DNA of 20,337 nt. It comes from an uncultured Fidelibacterota bacterium. Its GTDB lineage: Bacteria > Fidelibacterota > Marinisomatia > Marinisomatales > UBA8229. How positions within the stretch are numbered: position 1 is the first letter of the stretch; every line of letters starts with the position of its first letter. Of this stretch, positions 1 through 7,147 are shown piece after piece. The position numbers and the translations under genes are program-made. The stretch lies in NCBI GenBank assembly GCA_913054425.1, contig CAJXJG010000010.1:1-20337 (forward strand). Reading direction: 5' to 3'. Below the pieces are notes generated by a model. The model did no database searches and had not been told where the DNA came from. It saw nothing but the letters and a program-made list of their open reading frames with translations.

Positions 1-382
1 CGCGGGATTCCCTGATAGGCTTTCCACCATCCAGGGATTCAATCACTGCAAACTCACGTGCCCGTTCTTGAATTAAGCGTGCAATCCGGAAAATATATTT
101 CCCCCTTTCCGAGGGTTTCATTTTTGACCACACCTTTTCGTAGGCTTGCCGCGCTGCCTGAACTGCACTATCTACATCCTTCGTATTTGCTTCCGGAACC
201 TCAGAAATTTTTTCCTCATTGGCAGGATTAATTGTATCAAAATATTTGCCCGCCTTAGAGGGTGTAAAGTTTCCATCAATAAATAATCCATACCGGTCTT
301 TCAACTGTATATGATCTGTGCTTTCAGGAGCAGGACTGTATGCCCCGCCTGTATCAAACTTTAATGTCTTTGATTTACTCAT
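1..382 (-). CDS. Aldehyde dehydrogenase family protein, N-terminal part (runs off left edge)
   Basis: The ATG at 382 opens a frame that stays open to the window edge (127 codons). The product starts MSKSKTLKFDTGGAY and continues with typical NAD(P)-dependent aldehyde dehydrogenase N-terminal features: GLFIDGNF near residue 33, the TINPANEEKISEVPEA segment near 50, the AVQAARQAYEKVW helix, and SLDGGKPIRES at the end. The cofactor-binding core and the catalytic Cys and Glu lie outside the window, so substrate cannot be judged. It starts 8 bases after the deoC stop and is almost certainly co-transcribed with it. DeoC cleaves deoxyribose-5-phosphate to glyceraldehyde-3-phosphate and acetaldehyde, so oxidation of acetaldehyde is a reasonable inferred role. 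The ribosome-binding site is weak (an AGAGA-like stretch). Confidence 0.9.
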   Translation of the reverse strand, partial: MSKSKTLKFDTGGAYSPAPESTDHIQLKDRYGLFIDGNFTPSKAGKYFDTINPANEEKISEVPEANTKDVDSAVQAARQAYEKVWSKMKPSERGKYIFRIARLIQERAREFAVIESLDGGKPIRESR

Positions 383-390
383 TTTTTTCT

Positions 391-1287
391 CTAATCAATA
401 GAAAAATAATTGATGGATTGATAAACGCCTGTTGACTGTTTGACAATTTGCATCAAAATATCATTTGCCAAAGAACTCGCTCCAAACCGAAACCTGTCTG
501 GAGTCAGCCATTCCTTCCCAAGGGTTTCTCGAACCATAACCAGGTACTGGATGGCTAGTTTTGCAGTACTGATTCCCCCGGCTGGTTTCATTCCAACTAT
601 TTTTCCGGTCCGTTTGTAAAAGTCCCGAATTGCTTCCAACATGACTAATACAACGGGCGGTGTGGCCGCTGGTTTTACTTTTCCTGTTGATGTTTTGATG
701 AAGTCCGCTCCTGCGTCCATAGCTAAATCACTCGCTTTCCGCACGTTGTCCAATGTGACTAATTCTCCCGTTTCCAGGATTACTTTTAGATGAGCTTGCC
801 CACATGTGTTTTTAACTTTTGCTACTTCATCAAAAACATAAGAATAATCTCCCTGCAAAAACCGTCCCCGTGACATTACCATATCCACCTCATCGACACC
901 TGCATCTACAACAGATTTTACTTCATTTAGCTTAGCTTCTAAGGTTGTCATCCCACTGGGGAATGCCGTAGCTACAGCGGCTATTTTAATTGAACTGCCT
1001 TCCAATGTTTTTTTTGCTACATCTACCATGTTGGGATACACACACACTGCAGCCACTTGGGGAAGATTTGAAAACTGATCGTGCAGATGAGCTGCTTTAT
1101 AACAGAGCTGCCTTACTTTACCCAAAGAATCCTTGCCTTCAAGCGTAGTCAAGTCAATCATGCTTAAGGCTAGTTTCAAAGCCCTAATTTTGGATTCTTT
1201 TTTTATACTTCTGGAAAATAAACGACTGACTCTCTCTTCCGCTCCTACCTGATCAATTGGGTAAATTCGTGGATAGTAATTTATCAT
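391..1287 (-). CDS. deoC: Deoxyribose-phosphate aldolase
   Basis: Class I aldolase that splits 2-deoxy-D-ribose-5-phosphate into glyceraldehyde-3-phosphate and acetaldehyde, in the cytoplasm. From the ATG at 1287 the protein has 298 residues, like the longer DERA type rather than the ~250-residue E. coli type. The three family catalytic sites are visible: Asp in DEVDMVM (about residue 135), the Schiff-base Lys in DFIKTSTGK (about 198) and the second Lys in GMKPAGGI (about 234). The frame is open up to an ATG at 1350, but that start would overlap the upstream mutase gene by 40 bases and add 21 Cys/Lys-rich residues unlike the family, so 1287 is preferred. It lies 23 bases after the mutase stop and 8 bases before the aldehyde dehydrogenase start, giving a three-gene operon. 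Confidence 0.93.
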   Translation of the reverse strand: MINYYPRIYPIDQVGAEERVSRLFSRSIKKESKIRALKLALSMIDLTTLEGKDSLGKVRQLCYKAAHLHDQFSNLPQVAAVCVYPNMVDVAKKTLEGSSIKIAAVATAFPSGMTTLEAKLNEVKSVVDAGVDEVDMVMSRGRFLQGDYSYVFDEVAKVKNTCGQAHLKVILETGELVTLDNVRKASDLAMDAGADFIKTSTGKVKPAATPPVVLVMLEAIRDFYKRTGKIVGMKPAGGISTAKLAIQYLVMVRETLGKEWLTPDRFRFGASSLANDILMQIVKQSTGVYQSINYFSID

Positions 1288-1310
1288 AACATATTTTCTA
1301 TTTATTGTTT

Positions 1311-2654
1311 TTATTGCAGGGCAGATTTTACACTTTCTACAAGATTCCATGCTTCAGATTTGTTGGATGCTTCAGCATAAATACGTAAAATGGGCTCCGT
1401 GTTGGATTTTCGCAAGTGAATCCATTTGTCATCCCAGGTCAATTTCAACCCATCCATGTCATTCACCTCAACATCACTGTACTTTTTTCTTACGTTCTTT
1501 AGAGCAGATTCTACGTTTAGCCCTTCCAAACTTAGCTTATCTTTAACTATTTTAAACTGAGGCAACACCGAATAAATCTCACTTAACGATTTTTTATTCT
1601 GTACCATACGGTTCAAGACCATCGTAACCCCCACAAGGGAATCCCGCCCAAAGTGAGCCTCCTTTAAGATAACACCACCGTTTCCTTCGCCACCAAAATT
1701 TGCTCCCAGTTCGATCATTTTTTTTACAACATTAATTTCCCCCACTGGTGTTCTTTCTACCCTGCATCCGTACTTTTCTGCTGTTTTTTCCAAAGCCATG
1801 CTGGTTGAAAGATTAACTACAAATGTTTCGGATGTTCCCATTTTATTCATGTACCCTTCTGCTGCCAGCACCAAGGTATATTCCTCTCCCAGGGGTACAC
1901 CCTTCTCAGACACAACAGCCAGACGGTCTGCGTCTGGATCCACGGCAAATCCTACATCTGCTTTATTCGTGATAACGAATTGACACAGTTCATCCAGATT
2001 TTCCGGCAATGGTTCGGTTCCTCGAGTAAATTTCCCGGAGGGTTCACAGTTTAAGGACACTACATCACACCCAAGTGCCTCTAACATGGCTGGCAGGGCT
2101 ACCGCACCTGCGCCATTTACTGCGTCTATCACAACTTTAAATTTACGACGGCGAATATTTTTTAAATTAATGCAATTCAAGCTGACATTATGGATTATAT
2201 GTTTTTGAATTGAATTCTTATCTTTCCAATACATTCCTTTTTGATTTGATGACTCAGTTTTTGAATGATCATCTACGAGGGAAAATAATTCGTCACATTC
2301 CTGAGGATAGAAAAAAATACCATCTCCACGAATAAATTTTAAACCATTCCATTCAATTGGATTGTGACTTGCGGTGACTACAATTCCTCCTGCAGCGTCT
2401 GACTGGCCAACTAAAAATTGTACAGTAGGAGTTGGAACAATTCCACAATCTATCACATTCCTTCCCAAATGAATGAATTCATCAACAATTTCCATTGTTA
2501 TTTCCTCCCCCGAAGGACGGCTATCACGCCCAATGATAATCACTCCTTTGGGAAGCATGAAATGTACTGCCCTTGCATATTGTCTTGATTTTAACGAGGA
2601 CAAATCGGTTTCCACTAAACCCCGTACACCTGATATACTTTGAATCAGCACCAT
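1311..2654 (-). CDS. glmM: Phosphoglucosamine/phosphohexose mutase, archaeal-type GlmM-like
   Basis: Alpha-D-phosphohexomutase family enzyme (447 residues) that interconverts hexose-1- and -6-phosphates; the likely substrate is glucosamine phosphate for UDP-GlcNAc and peptidoglycan synthesis. The four family sites are present: phosphoserine loop TASHNP (Ser96), metal-binding DPDADR (Asp239, 241, 243), sugar loop GGEGNGG (Glu323) and phosphate-binding RKSNTEP (415-421). The GGEGNGG sugar loop resembles archaeal and bifunctional phosphoglucosamine/phosphomannose mutases more than classical bacterial GlmM, so the symbol is tentative and phosphomannomutase is an alternative. The gene follows the rpsU terminator, so it should have its own promoter in the short 2655-2687 stretch or depend on read-through. 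deoC follows 23 bases downstream. Confidence 0.88.
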   Translation of the reverse strand: MVLIQSISGVRGLVETDLSSLKSRQYARAVHFMLPKGVIIIGRDSRPSGEEITMEIVDEFIHLGRNVIDCGIVPTPTVQFLVGQSDAAGGIVVTASHNPIEWNGLKFIRGDGIFFYPQECDELFSLVDDHSKTESSNQKGMYWKDKNSIQKHIIHNVSLNCINLKNIRRRKFKVVIDAVNGAGAVALPAMLEALGCDVVSLNCEPSGKFTRGTEPLPENLDELCQFVITNKADVGFAVDPDADRLAVVSEKGVPLGEEYTLVLAAEGYMNKMGTSETFVVNLSTSMALEKTAEKYGCRVERTPVGEINVVKKMIELGANFGGEGNGGVILKEAHFGRDSLVGVTMVLNRMVQNKKSLSEIYSVLPQFKIVKDKLSLEGLNVESALKNVRKKYSDVEVNDMDGLKLTWDDKWIHLRKSNTEPILRIYAEASNKSEAWNLVESVKSALQ

Positions 2655-2680
2655 TCAATCATTTTCATAATTTACATACA

Positions 2681-2717
2681 AAAATAAAAAAGGTTCGGGA
2701 TATTCACCGAACCTTTT
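2681..2717 (-). terminator. Rho-independent terminator after rpsU
   Basis: An 11-bp perfect inverted repeat (arms 2688-2698 and 2707-2717, AAAAGGTTCGG and its complement) encloses an 8-base loop. In the minus direction it is followed by a T-rich tract (complement of 2681-2687). It lies 22 bases beyond the rpsU stop and before the mutase start, so it should end the rpoD-rpsU transcript. Confidence 0.88.
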
Positions 2718-2739
2718 ACATAGGTAATTGAAAAAATAT

Positions 2740-2937
2740 CTAATTATCAGCGTATCTGGCAAATCTTGCCAGCCTTCTCATGGTTTTTTTTCGTGCTACC
2801 CTTTTCTCATCACTGGGTTTTACATAAAAAGATTTTCGCCTGACTTCTCTTAATATTCCCGCTCGTTCCCACTTTTTTTTAAATCGGCGCAACGCGCGCT
2901 CAAGTTGCTCTCCATCACGTAATTTAACTTCTACCAA
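2740..2937 (-). CDS. rpsU: 30S ribosomal protein S21
   Basis: Small basic protein of the 30S subunit (65 residues) that helps translation initiation near the 16S rRNA 3' end. It shows the typical S21 pattern: MVEVKLRDGEQLERALRRFK, then KKWERAGILREVRRKSFY, then a very basic tail with KKTMRRLARFAR. The start is TTG at 2937, not ATG. An AAGGAG Shine-Dalgarno at 2946-2951, eight bases upstream, supports this choice. The gene is 22 bases downstream of the sigma factor gene and is followed by a strong hairpin terminator, so it is the last gene of that transcript. Confidence 0.96.
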   Translation of the reverse strand: MVEVKLRDGEQLERALRRFKKKWERAGILREVRRKSFYVKPSDEKRVARKKTMRRLARFARYADN

Positions 2938-2945
2938 TTTATTTT

Positions 2946-2951
2946 CTCCTT
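2946..2951 (-). promoter_or_regulatory. Shine-Dalgarno that fixes the rpsU TTG start
   Basis: The minus strand reads AAGGAG with 8 bases to the TTG at 2937. It is one of the best ribosome-binding sites in the window, and it fixes the start of rpsU because no ATG lies in a suitable place. Confidence 0.75.
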
Positions 2952-2959
2952 CATTATGA

Positions 2960-3814
2960 TTATCCTAAATAAGTCCTCAAAGACTTACTCCGTGAACGAT
3001 GACGTAATCTCCGGATCGCCTTTTCCTTGATTTGCCGTACCCTTTCCCGGGTCAGATTGAATTCTTCACCAATCTCATTCAGTGTCAAAGCGTAATCTCG
3101 ATCAATACCAAAGTACATTCTGATTACGTCTCTTTCTCTCTCTTTTAATGTATTGAGCGAATGACGAATTTCGTCTTTCAATGAATCACTCATAAGAGGA
3201 GTATCGGGCGGTATTTGCTTATCATCCTCAATTACATCAATAAGAGCATTTTTTTCTCCATCTTTAAAAGGAGCATTTAAAGAATGATGTCTTCGTGAGA
3301 TTCTCATTGCATCAAGGACATCACCAGGAGACATTTCCAATTGACGCCCCAGTTCATCCTCATTCGGACTTCTTTCAACTTCCGCTTCTAATTTTTCAGC
3401 TCTTTTCGTGATCTTACTAATTGTCCCCACCCGGTTTAATGGAAGGCGAACAATTCTGGAATGTTCAGCTAAAGCCTGAAGAATGGATTGTCGAATCCAC
3501 CACACTGCATACGATATGAATTTAAACCCCCTGGTTTCATCAAACCTGCCTGCAGCTTTTATCAGCCCCAGATTACCTTCATTAATCAAGTCCGTCAGTG
3601 GAAGTCCTTGTCCTTGATAGTCTTTTGCTACTGACACAACAAACCGCAAATTTGCTTCTGTCAATTTTTTCAATGCCGGAGAGTCGCCCTTTTTAATTAA
3701 TTGAGCACACACAATTTCTTCTTCCGGCTTTAGAGGTTCATACTTTCCAATCTCCTCTAAATACCGGCTTAAACTTCGGTTTGACTCGTTAATAGCTCTT
3801 CCAGCTTTGGCCAT
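2960..3814 (-). CDS. rpoD: Housekeeping RNA polymerase sigma factor (sigma-70 family, short FCB type)
   Basis: Primary sigma factor of 284 residues that directs RNA polymerase to housekeeping promoters. It opens with region 1.2 (SLSRYLEEIGKYEPLKPEEE) and has no region 1.1. Region 2 follows (LRFVVSVAKDYQGQGL, LINEGNLGLIKAAGRFD, YAVWWIRQSI; about 55-115), then region 3 (about 120-200), then region 4 with a helix-turn-helix (LTLNEIGEEFNLTRERVRQI, about 240-265). Lack of region 1.1 and a length near 285 are usual for the primary sigma of Bacteroidota and relatives, and this is one of the lineage clues. AAAGGA stands about 10 bases upstream of the ATG. rpsU follows 22 bases downstream. An alternative-sigma role is possible but less likely, given the complete WWIRQSI/RERVRQI housekeeping signature. 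Confidence 0.93.
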   Translation of the reverse strand: MAKAGRAINESNRSLSRYLEEIGKYEPLKPEEEIVCAQLIKKGDSPALKKLTEANLRFVVSVAKDYQGQGLPLTDLINEGNLGLIKAAGRFDETRGFKFISYAVWWIRQSILQALAEHSRIVRLPLNRVGTISKITKRAEKLEAEVERSPNEDELGRQLEMSPGDVLDAMRISRRHHSLNAPFKDGEKNALIDVIEDDKQIPPDTPLMSDSLKDEIRHSLNTLKERERDVIRMYFGIDRDYALTLNEIGEEFNLTRERVRQIKEKAIRRLRHRSRSKSLRTYLG

Positions 3815-3843
3815 ATAAATATTTCCTTTTTAAATTTAAGGTT

Positions 3844-3880
3844 ATCTTATAAAGTTACAACATTCTTAGTAAGATTCCAA
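3844..3880 (-). promoter_or_regulatory. Possible promoter upstream of the sigma factor gene
   Basis: The 76-bp gap between rsmA and the sigma gene is AT-rich. Two weak sigma-70-like pairs can be drawn on the minus strand: TTGGAA (3875-3880) and TAACTT (3852-3857), 17 bases apart; and TTACTA (3867-3872) and TAAGAT (3844-3849), also 17 apart. Neither matches the consensus well. The position is plausible but the elements are not secure. Confidence 0.2.
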
Positions 3881-3890
3881 ACTTTGTCAC

Positions 3891-4652
3891 TTATCTACTA
3901 TTAAGAAGCTTTACAAACTCTTGGACCGACAATGTTTCCGGTCTTCTTTTGAAATCAATTTCTGCTTGAATTTGTTGATTAAAACTCCATTCCCTCAAAG
4001 AATTCCTGAGCATCTTCCGTCTTTTAGAAAACCCTGAAAATACAATTTTCTCAAATTGATCAAATTGATCGTCTCGAATTAATGGTTTCGATTTCTTCAC
4101 CAATCGAATTATTGAAGATTCAACCTTGGGCTTTGGAACAAACACATTTGGAGAAATATTAAAACAAATTTCCACGTCCATAAATGCTCCAATCATTACG
4201 GTAAGACGCCCATACGCTTTTGTACCTACTTTCCCAGTCAGCCGCGCCGCCACTTCTTTCTGTACCATCAAATATGCATCAGACCAATGGTCCCGTTGCT
4301 TAATTAGCCAAAATAAAATTGGAGAAGTAATATTATACGGAATATTCCCAACAACCCTTACCGGCAATCCAAGGGGAAGCGAATCCAAATTCAGTATGAG
4401 AACATTCTTATGAAGAAAATGACAAGACTGCAGATGTCTCAATGAACGTAAATAAGCTACAAGCCCGGGATCAATTTCAACCGCTGCCATTTCTTCCACA
4501 ACAGGTAACATCAATTCTGTCAGAGCCCCCTCACCTGGGCCAATTTCAAGAATCCTATCTTCGCTTTTAAGATTGAGGGTGCTCACAATTCGTCTAAGTA
4601 AATTTTTATCTACCAGAAAATTCTGACCCCATTTTTTTTTAGCATACTGCAT
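3891..4652 (-). CDS. rsmA: 16S rRNA dimethyladenosine transferase RsmA (KsgA)
   Basis: SAM-dependent methyltransferase (253 residues) that dimethylates the two adjacent adenines in the helix 45 loop of 16S rRNA during 30S maturation. It begins with the family's KKWGQNFLVD segment. SAM motif I is EIGPGEGALT (residues 36-45), the acidic end of motif II is AVEIDP (about 57-62), and the catalytic motif IV is NIPY (103-106). The C-terminal FVPKPKVESSIIRL and RRKMLRNSL segments are also typical. Length matches the family. It sits 81 bases after tatD and 76 bases before the sigma gene, as part of the conserved holB-metG-tatD-rsmA order. Confidence 0.96.
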   Translation of the reverse strand: MQYAKKKWGQNFLVDKNLLRRIVSTLNLKSEDRILEIGPGEGALTELMLPVVEEMAAVEIDPGLVAYLRSLRHLQSCHFLHKNVLILNLDSLPLGLPVRVVGNIPYNITSPILFWLIKQRDHWSDAYLMVQKEVAARLTGKVGTKAYGRLTVMIGAFMDVEICFNISPNVFVPKPKVESSIIRLVKKSKPLIRDDQFDQFEKIVFSGFSKRRKMLRNSLREWSFNQQIQAEIDFKRRPETLSVQEFVKLLNSR

Positions 4653-4733
4653 TAAATTTCTTTCTTTTTTTTACAAAAGCAATTAATTCTTGACTCAGGT
4701 GCTCGTATGACAGTTCTTCTAAAAAATTCTTAA

Positions 4734-5489
4734 TTATAATCCAAAAAGATTTTTTGCGTTTTCACTTGTCTTGTAAGCTACGATATCAATTGGTATTCCC
4801 TGGATTTCTGCAAGTTTATCAGCTACAAAACGAGTTCTCCCCGGTTCATTGGGCTTGCCTCTGAAAGGAGCCGGGCTGAGGTAGGGCGAATCGGTCTCTA
4901 CCATCAATCTTTCAAGGGGAAGTAATTTGGCAACCCCGGGCAGGACGCTATTTTTAAAAGTCAGATTCCCCGAAAAAGAGATAAAATATCCAAGCTCTAT
5001 AAAAGCATTTGCTGTTCTTAAATCGCTGGAGAAACAGTGGGCAACCCCAACTACACTTTTATATTTTGAAAGTATTTCGACCATATCAGTATCCGCTTCA
5101 CGGTTGTGGAATATAACCGGTTTATTTATCCCATCAGCTAACTCCATTTGCTCCCGAAATACTTTTATTTGAACAGAAGGATCGGAAATATTTCGAAAGT
5201 AATCCAATCCCATTTCACCACAGGCAACCACTTTAGGATGACTCAACAGCTCCTCTAATTCCTGCAAATATCCGTCCTCAACATCCTTTGCATCGTGCGG
5301 ATGAATTCCTGCTGAAGCATAAACAAACTCATATTCTTCGGCCAGCTTCAAACTCGCCCTGGAATCTTCCAGGTTTGTCCCTACACATACAAAACGTGTA
5401 ACGCCAAGTTCATTGGCCCTTTCCAAAACAGCCGGAAGGTTATTCTTTAAATTTTCATAAAAAAGGTGGCAGTGTGAATCAATTAACAA
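4734..5489 (-). CDS. tatD: TatD-family metal-dependent DNase/hydrolase
   Basis: TIM-barrel amidohydrolase-fold nuclease (251 residues). The metal ligands expected for TatD are present: HxH in DSHCHL (His6, His8), Glu92 in GEMGLDYF, His128 in VIFHNR, His151 in AHCFS, and Asp200 in ETDSPYL. The PFRGKPNEP segment is also typical. Family members are 3'-5' DNases linked to DNA repair or DNA turnover; the exact substrate cannot be read from sequence. The start is TTG at 5489, directly giving MLIDSHCHL, with a GAGG about 12 bases upstream. The 116-bp gap to metG holds an AT-rich TATTATATAGA stretch that could be a -10 region, but no convincing -35 box. Confidence 0.93.
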   Translation of the reverse strand: MLIDSHCHLFYENLKNNLPAVLERANELGVTRFVCVGTNLEDSRASLKLAEEYEFVYASAGIHPHDAKDVEDGYLQELEELLSHPKVVACGEMGLDYFRNISDPSVQIKVFREQMELADGINKPVIFHNREADTDMVEILSKYKSVVGVAHCFSSDLRTANAFIELGYFISFSGNLTFKNSVLPGVAKLLPLERLMVETDSPYLSPAPFRGKPNEPGRTRFVADKLAEIQGIPIDIVAYKTSENAKNLFGL

Positions 5490-5605
5490 AAACGGTCCTC
5501 ACTCTATATAATAAAACAAAAACAATTGAACAGTGATTGCTTTAAAGCCCACGGATTGGTTGTGAGAACTTTTATTAAATATATCAATTAATCCTGACTT
5601 TTTTC

Positions 5606-7147
5606 CTATTTCTTCTCTTTATCCGGCAGTTTAATGTTAACCTTAATTCTTGGGAATAGTGCTGAATGCTCTCTTAGTTTATTCCCGGATTTGAGTTGAC
5701 CCCATACTAATTTTGTATTTTCGGCACCCAGCGTTTCCAGAACAATCAACGTGCGATTTGGCATAACCGGCTGTAATAATAACGCCCCCAACCGCAATGC
5801 TTCTGCTGCGGTTATCAACACTCTGCCCGCTGCCGATTTATCCTCTTTTACCAGTTTCCACGGCACCTGCTGTTCCATGTATCGATTTATACTGCGGATA
5901 AACTGCATGGTCTCTTCGATAGCTTCATTTATCCGCATAGCGTGAATCAGTTCATTCACTTTTATAACAGTACCTTCCGCAACTTTTTTTATCCCATTCT
6001 CAGCAGATGTACATTCACCCCACTCAGGTAATTCTCCACCAAAGTTTTTCTGAATTAACCTGGTCACACGACTCAGTAAATTTCCAAAGTCGTTGGCCAA
6101 ATCACTATTATATCGTTTGGTAAAGGAACTCATCGTAAAATTGGAATCCTGCCCCGGCACCATTTCACGCATGAGATAATACCGCACCGGGTCCACACCA
6201 TAATCATCTATGAGTTCCATCGGGTCTACCACATTGCCCATAGATTTACTCATTTTCGATTCTTCCATGAGCCACCAGCCGTGCGCAAAAATAGTTTTTG
6301 GAAGAGAAATGCCTGCGGACATGAGCATGGTGGGCCAGTATACAGCATGAGTCATCAAAATATCTTTACCAATAAGATGAATAGCTTGAGACCACCATTT
6401 TTCAAAGAACTCCGGGTCACTACCATAGCCAAGACTGGTTACATAATTCAGGAGAGCATCAAACCAAACGTACGTCACATACTCATGATCAAAGGGAAGG
6501 TCCACCCCCCAACTCAGTCGGCTCTTCGGGCGAGAAATACAAAGATCCTCCAGTGGTTGACGCAGGAATCCAAGAATCTCATTTTTTCTATGCTGAGGTT
6601 GAATAAACTCTGGGTTTTCATTGATATAATCAATGAGTTTCTGCTGGTATTTACTCATCTTAAAAAAGTAGTTTTTCTCCGTTATAAATTCAAGTTCTTT
6701 CTCATGTTGCGGGCATTTACCGTCCTCTAATTCCTTCTCGGTATAAAACCGTTCACAACCAACACAATAGTGACCGCCGTACTCATCCATGTAAATATCT
6801 CCGCCATCTTTCACTTTTGTTAAAATATCTTTTACAACTTTTTCGTGCCGGGGCTCAGTCGTACGAATAAAATCATCGTATCGAATATGCAGTTTTTTCC
6901 ACAGGAGTTTCCATTTTGGAGCCATTTCATCACAATGCTGCTGCGGGTCAATTCCCCGCTCTTCCGCTGCCTGCTGCACTTTTTGACCATGCTCATCAAG
7001 GCCGGTTAGAAAAAACACTTCTTCCCCTATAGAACGATGATACCGGGACAATACATCTGCTAAAATAGTTGTATATGAATGCCCAATGTGGGGTTCATCA
7101 TTAGCATAATAAATTGGGGTTGTAATGTAAAAAGGCTTCTCAGCCAT
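5606..7147 (-). CDS. metG: Methionyl-tRNA synthetase
   Basis: Class I aminoacyl-tRNA synthetase that charges tRNA-Met. Counting from the upstream ATG at 7162 (518 residues), the HIGH signature is PHIGHSY (24-30). A single zinc knuckle follows with C133xxC136 and C150PQH153, and KMSKS is at 303-307. The anticodon-binding helical domain fills the C-terminal 170 residues. There is no C-terminal Trbp111/EMAP-like tRNA-binding domain, so this is the short form. Two in-frame starts exist, 7162 and 7147. I chose 7147 because it gives MAEKPFYITTPIYY, close to the usual family N-terminus, and has AGGA upstream; 7162 also has an AGGA upstream and cannot be excluded. Either start overlaps the end of holB, indicating translational coupling. 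Confidence 0.96.
   Translation of the reverse strand: MAEKPFYITTPIYYANDEPHIGHSYTTILADVLSRYHRSIGEEVFFLTGLDEHGQKVQQAAEERGIDPQQHCDEMAPKWKLLWKKLHIRYDDFIRTTEPRHEKVVKDILTKVKDGGDIYMDEYGGHYCVGCERFYTEKELEDGKCPQHEKELEFITEKNYFFKMSKYQQKLIDYINENPEFIQPQHRKNEILGFLRQPLEDLCISRPKSRLSWGVDLPFDHEYVTYVWFDALLNYVTSLGYGSDPEFFEKWWSQAIHLIGKDILMTHAVYWPTMLMSAGISLPKTIFAHGWWLMEESKMSKSMGNVVDPMELIDDYGVDPVRYYLMREMVPGQDSNFTMSSFTKRYNSDLANDFGNLLSRVTRLIQKNFGGELPEWGECTSAENGIKKVAEGTVIKVNELIHAMRINEAIEETMQFIRSINRYMEQQVPWKLVKEDKSAAGRVLITAAEALRLGALLLQPVMPNRTLIVLETLGAENTKLVWGQLKSGNKLREHSALFPRIKVNIKLPDKEKK

Noticed and set aside
1288..1350. N-terminal extension of deoC to the ATG at 1350
   Set aside because: It would overlap the upstream mutase gene by 40 bases and add a Cys/Lys-rich stretch not expected in the family; the ATG at 1287 fits better.
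2679..2686. TATTTTTG on the minus strand, matching the Bacteroidota -7 promoter consensus TAnnTTTG, upstream of the mutase gene
   Set aside because: It is the T-rich tail of the rpsU terminator and there is no TTTG about 20 bases upstream, so the match is probably accidental.
3852..3886. Imperfect hairpin (AAAGTT...AACTTT with inner CTTAGTAAG) upstream of the sigma gene, considered as an attenuator
   Set aside because: The stem is short, AT-only in its outer part and interrupted, with no T run or leader peptide; not enough to call.
6281..6730. Open frame of 149 codons on the plus strand inside metG
   Set aside because: It lies fully antisense to a well-supported synthetase gene, has no recognisable domain and no ribosome-binding site; it is a shadow of the metG codon pattern.
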